A stretch of 64,000 nucleotides of DNA from an uncultured Clostridium sp. (GTDB taxonomy: Bacteria > Bacillota > Clostridia > Lachnospirales > Lachnospiraceae). How positions within the stretch are numbered: the first letter of the stretch is position 1; every line of letters starts with the position of its first letter. The position numbers and the translations under genes were made by a program. This document shows, piece by piece, positions 17,661 to 26,746 of the stretch. The notes under the pieces were generated by a model. The model was not told where the DNA came from. It was given only the letters and a program-made list of their open reading frames with translations, and made no database searches. The DNA lies in NCBI GenBank assembly GCA_900538475.1, contig UPYT01000017.1:14634-78633 (forward strand). The letters run 5' to 3'.

Positions 17661-19436
17661 ATGAAAACTTCAGAATTGATGAAGCGGTTTGTTCCCTACT
17701 ATGGAAAGTATTGGAGAGTCATGGTTTTTGACCTGTTCTGCGCATCGCTGACGACGATCTGCGAGCTGGTTCTGCCTATGATTCTCCGATTTATTACCAA
17801 TGAGGGAATGCGGGATCTTGCCTCCATTACATCAGGCATGATTATCAGAATTGCCCTGGTTTATTTTGGTCTGCGGATCATTGACGGTATGGCGGCGTTT
17901 TATATGGCTTATACGGGACATGTCATGGGAGCCAGAATTGAGACAGATATGCGGCAGGATGCCTTTGAGCATCTGCAGAAGCTGTCGGACAGTTATTTTA
18001 ATAATACAAAGGTGGGTCAGATTATGGCCCGGATCACTAGCGATCTGTTTGATGTGACAGAATTTGCCCATCACTGTCCGGAGGAGTTTTTTATCGCAGG
18101 AATTAAGACGATAGTATCCTTTGCCGTTCTGGCAGGGATCAATCTTCCGCTGACTGTGATTATTTTTGCCTTTATCCCGGTTATGGCAGTATCCTGCACC
18201 TATTTTAATCTGAAGGTGCGGGCTGCATTTAAGCGTCAGAGATACCAGATTGGTGAGCTGAATGCCAAAATCGAGGATAACCTTCTGGGAAACCGAGTTG
18301 TCCGTGCTTTTGCGAATCAGGATATTGAAATTGAAAAATTCCGGGAAGATAACCAGGCATTTCTGGATATTAAGCGGGAAACCTACAAGTATATGGCTGC
18401 GTTCCAGAATACAGTCCGTATGTTTGACGGACTGATGTACACGGTGGTGATTCTTGCCGGAGGCATTTTCATGGTAAAGGGCCTGATTAGCCCAGGTGAT
18501 CTGGTGGCATACACCATGTATGTGACAACTCTGCTTGCGACCATCCGCAGAATTATTGAGTTTGCGGAGCAGTTTCAGCGAGGCATGACAGGAATTGAGC
18601 GATTTGTGGAGATTATGGACTCTACGGTGGAGATTCTGGACGAGCCAGGAGCAGAGCCCATGGATCAGGTCAAGGGAGGAATCCAGTTTGAGCATGTAAG
18701 CTTTGAGTATCCGGATGATCACAATCCGGTTCTGGATGATATTAATCTGGATATCCGGCCAGGAGAGAAGATTGCTCTGGTAGGTCCATCCGGCGGTGGA
18801 AAGACCACTTTATGTAATTTGATTCCCAGATTTTACGACACAACGGGGGGAACCATTCGAATTGACGGACGGGATCTGAGAGGAATTACTCTGCAGAGCC
18901 TTCGCTCCGGAATCGGAATTGTGCAGCAGGATGTGTACCTGTTTTCCGGTACCGTGTATGACAATATTGCATATGGAAAGCCAGAGGCAAATCGGGAGGA
19001 CGTTATTGCAGCTGCAAAGCTGGCAGGCGCCCATGAGTTTATCTCTGAACTGAAGGATGGCTATGATACCTATGTAGGCGAGCGCGGCGTGAAGCTGTCG
19101 GGAGGGCAGAAGCAGCGCATCAGCATTGCCAGAGTATTTCTGAAGAATCCGCCAATTCTGATTCTGGATGAGGCAACTTCAGCTCTGGACAATGAAAGCG
19201 AGCATCTGGTAAATCAGTCTCTGGAGCGTCTGGCCCAGGGAAGAACGACAGTAACCATTGCCCATCGGCTGACTACAATTCAGAATGCAGACCGGATTCT
19301 GGTGCTGTCTGATGGAAAAATCATGGAAGAAGGAAGCCACGAAGAGCTTTTGGAAAAACAGGGAATGTATTATCAATTATATATGTCAGTGCAGGACAAG
19401 ACCTCAGAGGACCTGCCGGAAGGAGAAGTGAGATGA
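17661..19436 (+). CDS. ABC exporter, fused permease and ATPase (MsbA/LmrA type)
   Basis: A 591-residue half-transporter. The N-terminal six-helix exporter domain runs to about residue 320 (VMVFDLFCASLTTICELVLPM...). The nucleotide-binding domain has Walker A GPSGGGKTT (near 375), Q-loop, signature LSGGQKQRISIARVF, Walker B ILILDEATSALD and H-loop AHRLTTI. It would work as a homodimer or with a partner exporting a lipid, peptide or drug; the substrate is not readable. GAGGAAAAAGGA precedes the ATG. The next gene (degV) overlaps the stop codon by 4 nt, so they are translationally coupled. Confidence 0.92.
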   Translation: MKTSELMKRFVPYYGKYWRVMVFDLFCASLTTICELVLPMILRFITNEGMRDLASITSGMIIRIALVYFGLRIIDGMAAFYMAYTGHVMGARIETDMRQDAFEHLQKLSDSYFNNTKVGQIMARITSDLFDVTEFAHHCPEEFFIAGIKTIVSFAVLAGINLPLTVIIFAFIPVMAVSCTYFNLKVRAAFKRQRYQIGELNAKIEDNLLGNRVVRAFANQDIEIEKFREDNQAFLDIKRETYKYMAAFQNTVRMFDGLMYTVVILAGGIFMVKGLISPGDLVAYTMYVTTLLATIRRIIEFAEQFQRGMTGIERFVEIMDSTVEILDEPGAEPMDQVKGGIQFEHVSFEYPDDHNPVLDDINLDIRPGEKIALVGPSGGGKTTLCNLIPRFYDTTGGTIRIDGRDLRGITLQSLRSGIGIVQQDVYLFSGTVYDNIAYGKPEANREDVIAAAKLAGAHEFISELKDGYDTYVGERGVKLSGGQKQRISIARVFLKNPPILILDEATSALDNESEHLVNQSLERLAQGRTTVTIAHRLTTIQNADRILVLSDGKIMEEGSHEELLEKQGMYYQLYMSVQDKTSEDLPEGEVR

Positions 19437-20326
19437 AGGTTGCAGTTGTAACGGACAGCAATAGCGGAATTACCCAGTCAAAAGCAAAAGAAATTGGAAT
19501 TTCTGTGATTCCCATGCCGTTTATGATCAATGGGGAGACTTTTGAGGAAGATATTAACCTGACTCAGGAGCAGTTTTATGAGAAAATGGTGGAGGGCGCA
19601 GAGATCTCCACTTCTCAGCCATCTCCAGAGATAGTTATGAACCTTTGGAGTGAGCTTTTGCAGTCCTATGATGAAATTGTTCACATCCCCATGTCAAGTG
19701 CCCTGTCCAGCTCCTGCCAGACAGCGATGATGCTTGCAGAGGATTTTGAGGGACGTGTATTTGTGGTGGATAATCAGAGAATTTCCGTTACTCAGTATCA
19801 GTCTACTCTGGATGCTTTAAAGCTGGCTCAGGCTGGGCTGACCGGAGCTCAGATTAAGGAGATTCTGGAAAGAGAAGCCCGGGAGTCCAGTATTTATATT
19901 ATGGTAGATACTCTGAAATATCTGAAAAAGGGCGGAAGAATCACCCCGGCTGCGGCAGCTTTGGGAACGCTTCTCAGAATTAAGCCCGTTCTGCAGATTC
20001 AGGGAGGAAAGTTGGATTCTTTTTCCAAGGCAAGAACGGTAAAGCAGGCAAAGACAACGATGCTTTCCGCTGTTGCAAAGGATCTGGAAGAGCGGTTTGA
20101 TGATCCGAAAGCGGAGAAATGCTGGCTGGAGGTGGCTTATACCTGTGAGAAGGAGATGGCGGAGGAGTTCCAGCAGGAAATCCGTCAGCAGTTTCCGCAG
20201 GTACAGGAGATTCATATGGATCCCTTGTCCCTGAGTGTTGCCTGCCATATCGGACCAGGAGCGCTGGCTGTAGCTGTTACAAAGAAAATTGATGCTGAGG
20301 CAGAGCGAAGCCATTATGGAAAATGA
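19433..20326 (+). CDS. DegV-family fatty-acid-binding protein
   Basis: A 297-residue DegV/FakB-type protein, the family that presents fatty acids to the FakA kinase. It has the N-terminal VAVVTDSNSGITQSKAKEIGI, the lipid-site segment ISTSQPSPE, IPMSSALSSSCQTA near residue 84, and the C-terminal RIKPVLQIQGGKLDSFSKART block. Its ATG overlaps the ABC exporter's stop (ATGA), and its own 3' end overlaps the histidine kinase gene. A FakA homologue is not in the window. Confidence 0.92.
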   Translation: MKVAVVTDSNSGITQSKAKEIGISVIPMPFMINGETFEEDINLTQEQFYEKMVEGAEISTSQPSPEIVMNLWSELLQSYDEIVHIPMSSALSSSCQTAMMLAEDFEGRVFVVDNQRISVTQYQSTLDALKLAQAGLTGAQIKEILEREARESSIYIMVDTLKYLKKGGRITPAAAALGTLLRIKPVLQIQGGKLDSFSKARTVKQAKTTMLSAVAKDLEERFDDPKAEKCWLEVAYTCEKEMAEEFQQEIRQQFPQVQEIHMDPLSLSVACHIGPGALAVAVTKKIDAEAERSHYGK

Positions 20327-21773
20327 GGAAAGAGGAAAAAAACGATACTTTTTTGAGAGGTTTCGGAAAACGGTCAGTCTGAAGGTGGTAATTGCCGTGC
20401 TTCTGGTGGCCTTTGGAATGATTCCCATGGTTTTGGGAACTCAGACTATGTTGAATTCCATGCGCCAGAGTCAGATTGACTCCCGTATGACAGAGGTACA
20501 GAACCACTGCCGTATTCTTGCCAGTAAAATGGCGCGGATGGGGTATCTGACAGGAGAAATGCGTGGAGGTATGGACAGTGAAATTGAGACCCTGGCAGAT
20601 GTATATCACGGCCGGATTGTGGTGGTAAACCAGGATTTTCGGATTGTGACGGACACCTTTCATATTGCAGAGAAACGGCTGAATGTGGCAGAGGAGGTTC
20701 TTCGCTGCTTCCAGGGAGAGAGCAGCAGCATTTACAACAAGGATAAACATTATTTTGTGCAGACAATCCCCATATATGCAGCTTCCTCAGATAAGAATGT
20801 AAACGGAGTTTTGGTGATCAGCGCATCTACGGAACCGATTATTTCTCTGTCAGAGGGAGTTGGGGATAAGACCCTTCTGTTTCAGATCATTGTATTTTTA
20901 ATTCTTTTGATTCTGGCAGCAGCTCTGTCCATCTGTCTGGTTCGTCCCTTCCGGGATTTTTTGGAAAAACTAAAGCTGGTAGACCAGGGAGAGTTGGATA
21001 CGGACATTACGGCAGATGTTTATCTGGAAACCCGCAAAATTTCCGAGACGGTAGGACAGACACTGTCGAAGCTGCGGGCTGTGGATCAGTCCCGTCAGGA
21101 GTTTGTTTCTAATGTGTCCCATGAGCTGAAAACGCCGATTACCTCGATTCGGGTTCTGGCAGATTCTCTGATGGGCATGGGAGAGGTTCCTGTAGAGCTG
21201 TACCGGGAATTTATGGAGGATATTTCTGATGAGATTGACCGGGAAGGCAAGATTATTGACGATCTGCTGTCTCTGGTGAAGATGGACAAATCAGAGGCAG
21301 AGCTGAATATTGCTCATGTGGATATTAATCAGCTGGTAGAGCAGGTATTAAAGCGTCTTCGTCCCATCGCCAACCGGAGGAAGGTGGAGTTGATCTACGA
21401 AAGTATCCGGCAGGTAACGGCAGATGTGGATGAGACAAAGCTGTCTCTGGTGATCACCAATCTGGTGGAAAATGCCATGAAATATAACATAGAGGAGGGC
21501 TGGGTCCGGGTTACAGTGGATGCGGATCATAAGTTCTTTTATCTGAAGGTGGCGGATTCTGGTATTGGAATTCCGGAGGAGATGCAGGATCAGATTTTTG
21601 ACCGCTTTTTCCGGGTGGACAAGGCCCGTTCCAGAGAAACCGGCGGAAGCGGACTGGGGCTTGCCATTACGCGGAATGTAGTTCTTATGCACAAGGGTGC
21701 AATCAAGCTGACCAGCAAAGAGGGGGAAGGAAGCATCTTTACCGTGCGGATTCCCCTGAAATATATTGTATAG
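20316..21773 (+). CDS. Membrane sensor histidine kinase
   Basis: About 485 residues. TM1 (SLKVVIAVLLVAFGMIPMVLG) is followed by an extracytoplasmic sensor (about residues 45-190, PAS/Cache-like), TM2 (LLFQIIVFLILLILAAALSICLV) and a HAMP-like linker. HisKA has the phospho-accepting H-box FVSNVSHELKTPITS, and HATPase_c has N-box NLVENAMKYN, DSGIGIP and GSGLGLAI. It resembles WalK/PhoR-type kinases. I choose the ATG at 20316, which overlaps degV by 11 nt; an upstream in-frame start at 20289 would overlap more. No response regulator is adjacent; the next gene is a GerMN lipoprotein. The signal may relate to envelope or spore state, by context only. Confidence 0.9.
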   Translation: MENEERGKKRYFFERFRKTVSLKVVIAVLLVAFGMIPMVLGTQTMLNSMRQSQIDSRMTEVQNHCRILASKMARMGYLTGEMRGGMDSEIETLADVYHGRIVVVNQDFRIVTDTFHIAEKRLNVAEEVLRCFQGESSSIYNKDKHYFVQTIPIYAASSDKNVNGVLVISASTEPIISLSEGVGDKTLLFQIIVFLILLILAAALSICLVRPFRDFLEKLKLVDQGELDTDITADVYLETRKISETVGQTLSKLRAVDQSRQEFVSNVSHELKTPITSIRVLADSLMGMGEVPVELYREFMEDISDEIDREGKIIDDLLSLVKMDKSEAELNIAHVDINQLVEQVLKRLRPIANRRKVELIYESIRQVTADVDETKLSLVITNLVENAMKYNIEEGWVRVTVDADHKFFYLKVADSGIGIPEEMQDQIFDRFFRVDKARSRETGGSGLGLAITRNVVLMHKGAIKLTSKEGEGSIFTVRIPLKYIV

Positions 21774-21785
21774 CAGGAGGCGGAC

Positions 21786-22724
21786 ATGAGACAATTACAG
21801 AAAAGGAAGCTGATTTTCGTTCTGCTTCTGCTGGCTGTCTGGGCTTCCGGCTGCGGAAAGAAGCAGGAGCCGTTAAGAGAAGGGGAGAGAAGCTATCAGA
21901 TCTATTATCTGAATCCTTCTGCGACCCGCATGGTGACCAGAGAATACCGGACGATGACCGTGGATTCAGATACTCTGGTTCAGGAGCTTCTGGATGCTCT
22001 GATGAATGTTCCGGCTGATCTGGATGCCCAGGTGCCGATTTCCGAAAAGGTGGCCTGCCAGGGGGCAAGGCAGGAAGGCATGGTGCTGTATCTGTTTTTT
22101 GACAACAATTACACCAGCATGAGCCCTGGACGGGAAATTCTCTGCAGGGCGGCTCTGACAAAAACACTGACTCAGGTAGACGGCATTGACTACATCAGTA
22201 TTTATTCTGGAGAACAGCCGCTGCTGGACAGCACAGGAATGCCTGTGGGAATGCTTTCGGATTCTGATTTTGCAGACAGCATTTCCGACGTCAATACTTA
22301 TGAAAAGACGGAGCTGACTCTGTATTTTACAGATGAATTTGGAGAAAAGCTGTATCCGGAGCAGCGAAGTGTGATGCACAATATCAATACCTCCGTTGAG
22401 AAAATGATTCTGGAGGAGCTGCTTGGCGGGCCGTCCACGCCCTGGCTGCGGCCAACTCTGGAGAGCGGTACAAAGATTCTCAATGTGTCAGTGAATGAAA
22501 ATGTGTGCTACATCAATGTGGACAGCAGTTTTTTGAATAATTCCCTGGAGGTAAAGGATTATATTCCTATCTATTCCATTGTCAATTCTCTGGCAACCCA
22601 GCCTTCGGTAAACCGGGTGCAGATTTCTGTAAATGGATCCCAGGATGTGATGTTTCGGGATACGATTTCCCTGAATACCATGTTTGAAAGAAATCTTGAT
22701 TATGTAGGAGGAACAGAAAATTAA
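21786..22724 (+). CDS. GerMN-domain lipoprotein
   Basis: A 312-residue lipoprotein. Its signal peptide KLIFVLLLLAVWASGC ends in lipobox ASGC. Two GerMN repeats follow: roughly residues 35-150 (YYLNPSATRMVTREYRTM...VQELLDALMNVP) and 170-300 (LTLYFTDEFGEKLYPEQRSV...MILEELLGGPSTPWLRPTL). The fold is found in GerM of sporulation and germination and in LpqB-type proteins that partner sensor kinases. Its position 12 bp behind a kinase gene fits such a partnership. GCAGGAGGCGGAC precedes the ATG. The stop overlaps a probable ATT start for comEC. Confidence 0.88.
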   Translation: MRQLQKRKLIFVLLLLAVWASGCGKKQEPLREGERSYQIYYLNPSATRMVTREYRTMTVDSDTLVQELLDALMNVPADLDAQVPISEKVACQGARQEGMVLYLFFDNNYTSMSPGREILCRAALTKTLTQVDGIDYISIYSGEQPLLDSTGMPVGMLSDSDFADSISDVNTYEKTELTLYFTDEFGEKLYPEQRSVMHNINTSVEKMILEELLGGPSTPWLRPTLESGTKILNVSVNENVCYINVDSSFLNNSLEVKDYIPIYSIVNSLATQPSVNRVQISVNGSQDVMFRDTISLNTMFERNLDYVGGTEN

Positions 22725-25116
22725 ACGACCGCTGCTTTTTTTGACAGGAGGATTCGTACTTGGAGAGGTATTGATCCTGCAACGGGGCGCGGCGCTTCAG
22801 ATGCTGGCAGCAGGACTGCCGGCCGCTGCAGCAGTTTTGATTTTGTTTGGAAAAAGCAGAGAGCCCAAAGCGGGCTTTCTGGGAAGTCTGCAAATATCAG
22901 GCAGGAGCATGTGGTTATGGCTTCTGCCTGTTTTTCTTTTGGCAGGAGGTTTCCGGGCCTGGCAGGGGCAGAGTGCCTTTCAGAAGGAGATTTCACTGAA
23001 CCTGGATGGAGAACGGATTACGGTGGAGGGAAGGGTAGAAAAAATAGTGCCGAAAGAGGAATGGCTGGTTTTGGAGTTGGGGGAGGCGGCTGTGAAAAAG
23101 GGGCCGGAAAGGGCGCAGGGAAAGATTCTGAAACGGCTCCAGGTATATCTGGAACAAAGGAAAAACCAGAAGACGCCGAAGGCAGGGCAGATGATTCTGG
23201 TGTCAGGAGACTGTTCGGCCTTTGACCGTTCCCGGAATCCAGGGGAGTTTGATTATCAGCTGTATTACTGCTCCTTAAAGCTCTCTTACCGGATATTCGC
23301 AGAGAACTGGAGCGTGACCGGAGGAAGGACAGACTGGTACCGTCAGAGCCTGTTTTACTTGTCAGAGAAGGCAGGAGAAGTGCTTGACCAGGCAGCAGGA
23401 GAAGACGGAGGAATTTTCCGGGCGCTGCTTCTGGGAGATAAAAGCAGTCTTCCAGAGGAAGTAAGAAGCCTGTATCAGAAAAATGGGATTGCCCATCTTC
23501 TGGCAATCAGCGGACTTCATCTATCACTGGTCAGTATGGCTGTTTACGGCCTGCTCAGAAAGTCTGGAGCAGGCTTTGGCCTGGCTGGAATATGCGGAAC
23601 AGGTGTTTTGGTCAGCTATGGAATTCTGGCAGGAGGTTCTTCTTCTATTGTCCGGGCGCTGATTATGGCCCTTTGCGGTTATGGCGCTGCCTTTCTGGGG
23701 CGAACTCCGGATCTGCTTACATCCTTGGCTCTGGCAGCTTTGTGGCTGTTTTGGGACAGTCCCTTTCTGGTATGTCAGGCTGGCGTTCAGCTGTCCTTTG
23801 GGGCGCTTTTGGGAATTGGTGCGGCGGCCCCAGGGCTGGCGGCGCTCTGGAAAGGAGAGCAGGGTGACAGCCAGGAAAACGTTTCTGGTCTGTGCATCAG
23901 CGGCGGAATGCAGCTGGTGACTCTTCCTGTAATTCTGTTTCATTTTTTCCAGTATCCTCTGTACGGAATTTTTCTGAACCTTATAACCGTTCCTCTTATG
24001 GGACTTGTAGTTGCTTCCGGTGGAACTGCGATTTTGTTTGGTCTTGTGCCAGGAGAAGGAGGAGCAGCTCTTCCCCGCTTTGCGGCTGGAGGTGGGAGAC
24101 TGATTCTAGACTGGTATGCCTGGTGCTGCCGCTTATTTGAGCAGCTTCCTGGAAGCAGCCTGATTCTGGGACGTCCATCTTTCTGGCAGCTTGGCCTGTA
24201 TTATGGAATTCTCAGCGCCTGTCTCTGGATGGGAAAGAAAAGAAATGGAAAGAAAAAAAGTATGGTTCAGAAAATGCTTCCGGCTGCGGCTGTATTTCTT
24301 TTATTTCCCTTTCCGGCAAGGGGGCTGACCGTAACTTTTCTTGATGTGGGACAGGGGGACGGAATCTGTCTGCAGACCAGACAGGGAGTGATTCTTTCCG
24401 ACTGCGGAAGCAGTGATCAGAAGAATCTGGGGGAATACTGTCTGGAGCCATTTTTGAAAAGCAGAGGAATTGGGGCGGTGGATTATGCCATTGTCAGTCA
24501 TGGGGATCAGGATCATATCAGCGGAATTTCCTGGCTTCTGGAACAGGAAGACGGGGTTTTTATTCGAAAGCTGGTTTTGCCGGCAGCAGGCAAGGAGGAT
24601 GAAGCCTGTGTCAGACTGGCCAAACAGGCGGCTTTGCGCGGGTGTCAGGTGCTCTGGATGGGGAGAGGAGACTGCCTGCGGATGGGAAATTTAAGTCTGA
24701 CCTGTCTGTACCCGGATGGCTTGGAGGCAGGGGCGCCTCCGGAGACAGACAGAAATGAGCATTCTTTGGTTCTCTGGCTGGATTATGGTTCCTTTGATAT
24801 GGTTCTTACCGGAGACATGAGTCAGAAGGGGGAGCAGGCAATTCTGGAAAACAGAGGGGTGAGGGAGCAGGCAGAGGTTCTGAAAGCGGCGCATCACGGT
24901 TCACGTTTTTCCTCCTCTGAAGAATGGCTGGACGCTCTTTCGCCTGGTCAGGCTGTGATTTCCTGCGGGGAGAAAAACAGGTATGGCCATCCCCATGCAG
25001 AGGTACTGGAGCGACTAAGGAAACGGGGGATTACGGTTTACGAGACAAGACGCTGTGGGGCAGTAGAGCTTTACACAGATGGAAAAAGGATGCGCTGGGA
25101 AACCTGGCTGAAATAG
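22720..25116 (+). CDS. comEC: ComEC/Rec2 DNA-uptake channel protein
   Basis: About 798 residues. It forms the membrane channel for transforming DNA entry. Layout: N-terminal TMs, a DUF4131-like OB region (GERITVEGRVEKI), the Competence domain with GIAHLLAISGLHLSLVS near residue 260, a multi-TM core, and a C-terminal metallo-beta-lactamase domain (LDVGQGDGICLQTRQG, AIVSHGDQDHISGI, LKAAHHGSRFSSSE). The usual ComEC start MKRP is matched here by ATT-AAA-CGA-CCG at 22720, eight bases after TAGGAGG; later CTG (22732) or TTG (22741) codons are further from any ribosome site. The ATT overlaps the GerMN stop. Whether the cell is competent cannot be told; no other com genes are in the window. Confidence 0.88.
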   Translation: MKRPLLFLTGGFVLGEVLILQRGAALQMLAAGLPAAAAVLILFGKSREPKAGFLGSLQISGRSMWLWLLPVFLLAGGFRAWQGQSAFQKEISLNLDGERITVEGRVEKIVPKEEWLVLELGEAAVKKGPERAQGKILKRLQVYLEQRKNQKTPKAGQMILVSGDCSAFDRSRNPGEFDYQLYYCSLKLSYRIFAENWSVTGGRTDWYRQSLFYLSEKAGEVLDQAAGEDGGIFRALLLGDKSSLPEEVRSLYQKNGIAHLLAISGLHLSLVSMAVYGLLRKSGAGFGLAGICGTGVLVSYGILAGGSSSIVRALIMALCGYGAAFLGRTPDLLTSLALAALWLFWDSPFLVCQAGVQLSFGALLGIGAAAPGLAALWKGEQGDSQENVSGLCISGGMQLVTLPVILFHFFQYPLYGIFLNLITVPLMGLVVASGGTAILFGLVPGEGGAALPRFAAGGGRLILDWYAWCCRLFEQLPGSSLILGRPSFWQLGLYYGILSACLWMGKKRNGKKKSMVQKMLPAAAVFLLFPFPARGLTVTFLDVGQGDGICLQTRQGVILSDCGSSDQKNLGEYCLEPFLKSRGIGAVDYAIVSHGDQDHISGISWLLEQEDGVFIRKLVLPAAGKEDEACVRLAKQAALRGCQVLWMGRGDCLRMGNLSLTCLYPDGLEAGAPPETDRNEHSLVLWLDYGSFDMVLTGDMSQKGEQAILENRGVREQAEVLKAAHHGSRFSSSEEWLDALSPGQAVISCGEKNRYGHPHAEVLERLRKRGITVYETRRCGAVELYTDGKRMRWETWLK

Positions 25117-25118
25117 TT

Positions 25119-25145
25119 CCTTTTTTTGTAATAATCCTGTATAAT
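25119..25145 (+). promoter_or_regulatory. Promoter for holA
   Basis: A perfect TATAAT lies at 25140-25145 with a T-rich, poorly matching -35 region upstream, 41 bp before the holA ATG. Confidence 0.45.
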
Positions 25146-25186
25146 GAAACAGAAGTGTGCCGGAAAAGCACAGTCAGGAGGATACC

Positions 25187-26158
25187 ATGCAGACATTAAA
25201 TCAAGATATCAAGGAGCGCAGTTTTCGTCCGGTTTATCTGCTTTACGGAGAGGAAACCTTTCTGGTAAACAGCTATAAAAACCGCTTAAAGGAAGCGGTT
25301 CTGGGCGATGATACCATGAATTTTTCCCGATATGAGGGAAAGGGAATTGATGTCGGCGAACTGATCCGTCAGGCAGATACCATGCCGTTTTTTGCAGAAA
25401 AAAGGCTGATTCTGGTAGAAGACAGCGGCTTTTTTAAAGCCTCTTCTGAGGAACTGGCCTCTTATCTGCCCTCTATGCCGGATACCACCTGTATTATTTT
25501 TGCTGAGAGTCAGGTTGATAAGCGCAACAGACTGTACAAAAAGGTAAAGGAGCTGGGATACGCAGCGGAAATGCAGCGTCAGGATGCGGCTCAGCTTGCC
25601 CGTTGGGCCGGTGGAATTCTTGCCAGAGAAGAGCGGAAAATTACAGGCCGCACAATGGAACTGTTTTTAAGCATGACGGGAGAGGATATGGAAAATATCC
25701 GGATGGAGCTGGAAAAGCTCATCAGCTATACTATGGGAAAAGTGGTTATTACAGACGATGATGTGAAGGCAGTCTGCACTGTTCAGGTGACTAACCGGAT
25801 TTTTGATATGGTATCTGCCATTGTAAACAGGCAGACAAGAAAGGCTATGGATCTGTATGAGGATCTTCTTACTTTGAAGGAGCCGCCTATGCGCATATTG
25901 TTTCTCATTGCCCGCCAGTTTAATCAGATCCTTCAGGTTAAGGAGCTGATGGCAAAGGGAATGGATAAGGGAAGCATTGCCTCCCGCCTGAAGATGCAGC
26001 CCTTTGTGGTAGGAAAAACCATGCCTCAGGCCCGCCAGTTTTCCAGAGAACAGATTCTTGAATGCGTGAAGCTGTGTGTGGAAGCGGAGGAGGCGGTAAA
26101 AAGCGGACGTCTTCAGGACAGGCTGGCGGTAGAACTTTTGATTGCCCGGGAATACTGA
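25187..26158 (+). CDS. holA: DNA polymerase III subunit delta
   Basis: A 323-residue clamp-loader subunit that opens the sliding clamp during replication. The N-terminus RPVYLLYGEETFLVNSYKNRLKEAVLG is the family hallmark. The degenerate AAA+ region continues with TMPFFAEKRLILVEDSGFF and TTCIIFAESQVDKRNRLYK. The C-terminal collar segment includes NRIFDMVSAIVNRQTRKAM. The ATG at 25187 has CAGGAGGATACC upstream and is preferred over an in-frame ATG at 25157. It follows comEC, as in many Bacillota, with its own promoter. Confidence 0.93.
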   Translation: MQTLNQDIKERSFRPVYLLYGEETFLVNSYKNRLKEAVLGDDTMNFSRYEGKGIDVGELIRQADTMPFFAEKRLILVEDSGFFKASSEELASYLPSMPDTTCIIFAESQVDKRNRLYKKVKELGYAAEMQRQDAAQLARWAGGILAREERKITGRTMELFLSMTGEDMENIRMELEKLISYTMGKVVITDDDVKAVCTVQVTNRIFDMVSAIVNRQTRKAMDLYEDLLTLKEPPMRILFLIARQFNQILQVKELMAKGMDKGSIASRLKMQPFVVGKTMPQARQFSREQILECVKLCVEAEEAVKSGRLQDRLAVELLIAREY

Positions 26159-26165
26159 ATGGCTG

Positions 26166-26330
26166 TAATTATATAACAGTTCAGTCGTGCATCTTCTTGC
26201 CCGCTTACAGCGGACAAGAAGCTTTAGGCGTCCGCCTTATGTGGATTCAGTCAGAAAAATTCTTATGAAAGCAAACTTTCAACGAGTTTTTCTGACTGAA
26301 TCCCCGCAAGGCTGAACTGTTACGTAATTA
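26166..26330. repeat. Nested inverted-repeat element
   Basis: A 165-bp intergenic element with 19-bp terminal inverted repeats (26166-26184 and 26312-26330; 17 of 19 pair, core TAACAGTTCAG/CTGAACTGTTA). Inside are a CTTCTTG-c-CCGC hairpin (26193-26221), AGGCG/CGCCT (26226-26237), and perfect 17-bp arms 26243-26259 with 26287-26303, whose spacer contains GAAAG-CAAA-CTTTC. As RNA or cruciform DNA it would be a multi-branched structure. Its left end lies just after holA and its right end at the 3' end of the XRE gene. No reading frame is evident. Confidence 0.75.
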
Positions 26331-26654
26331 TTGCTCTTCCTTGTCTGCATCATAAAGAGAAGCGATGGAGGGAGAGCGCAGATCTTTCTCCGGCATTTGA
26401 TTGTCTGCCGGAAGAGCTACAGCCGGATCAATTCCCAGCTCCGGCGTAGGCGCCGAATTCATGCGGAATTCCATAATATCCTCCACAGAGCAATTTAAAA
26501 TGGTACACAGCACATCAATGGTGTGAGTTGATACATAGGAATTCTTTTTCAGCCGGTTGATTTGACCGGCGCTGATACCGTAGTATTTAATCAGACGGTA
26601 CTGGGTAATGCCCCTTCTTTTCATTGTTTCCCAGAGCTGGTTGTATAAAATCAT
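26328..26654 (-). CDS. XRE-family transcriptional regulator
   Basis: About 108 residues. The N-terminal Cro/C1-type HTH reads MILYNQLWETMKRRGITQYRLIKYYGISAGQINRLKKNSYVSTHTIDVLCTILNCSVEDIMEF (residues 1-63), followed by a Pro-rich tail without a recognisable domain. The ATG at 26654 follows AGAGGTGATTTC; upstream in-frame codons to 26687 lack a ribosome site and cover the operator region. A perfect palindrome lies between it and the divergent HAD phosphatase gene, so it probably represses itself and perhaps that neighbour. Its 3' end touches the nested repeat element. Confidence 0.85.
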   Translation of the reverse strand: MILYNQLWETMKRRGITQYRLIKYYGISAGQINRLKKNSYVSTHTIDVLCTILNCSVEDIMEFRMNSAPTPELGIDPAVALPADNQMPEKDLRSPSIASLYDADKEEQ

Positions 26655-26688
26655 GAAATCACCTCTGGTTTTATTTAAACAGCACAAT

Positions 26689-26715
26689 CCAGTTATGTAT
26701 ATTATCCATAACTGG
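26689..26715. promoter_or_regulatory. Palindromic operator between the XRE and HAD genes
   Basis: CCAGTTATG (26689-26697) and CATAACTGG (26707-26715) are a perfect 9-bp inverted repeat with a 9-bp spacer, in the 92-bp divergent intergenic region. Such symmetry fits a dimeric XRE repressor. Confidence 0.65.
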
Positions 26716-26746
26716 ACAATATGATACGTCAGAAAGGAATCAGACT

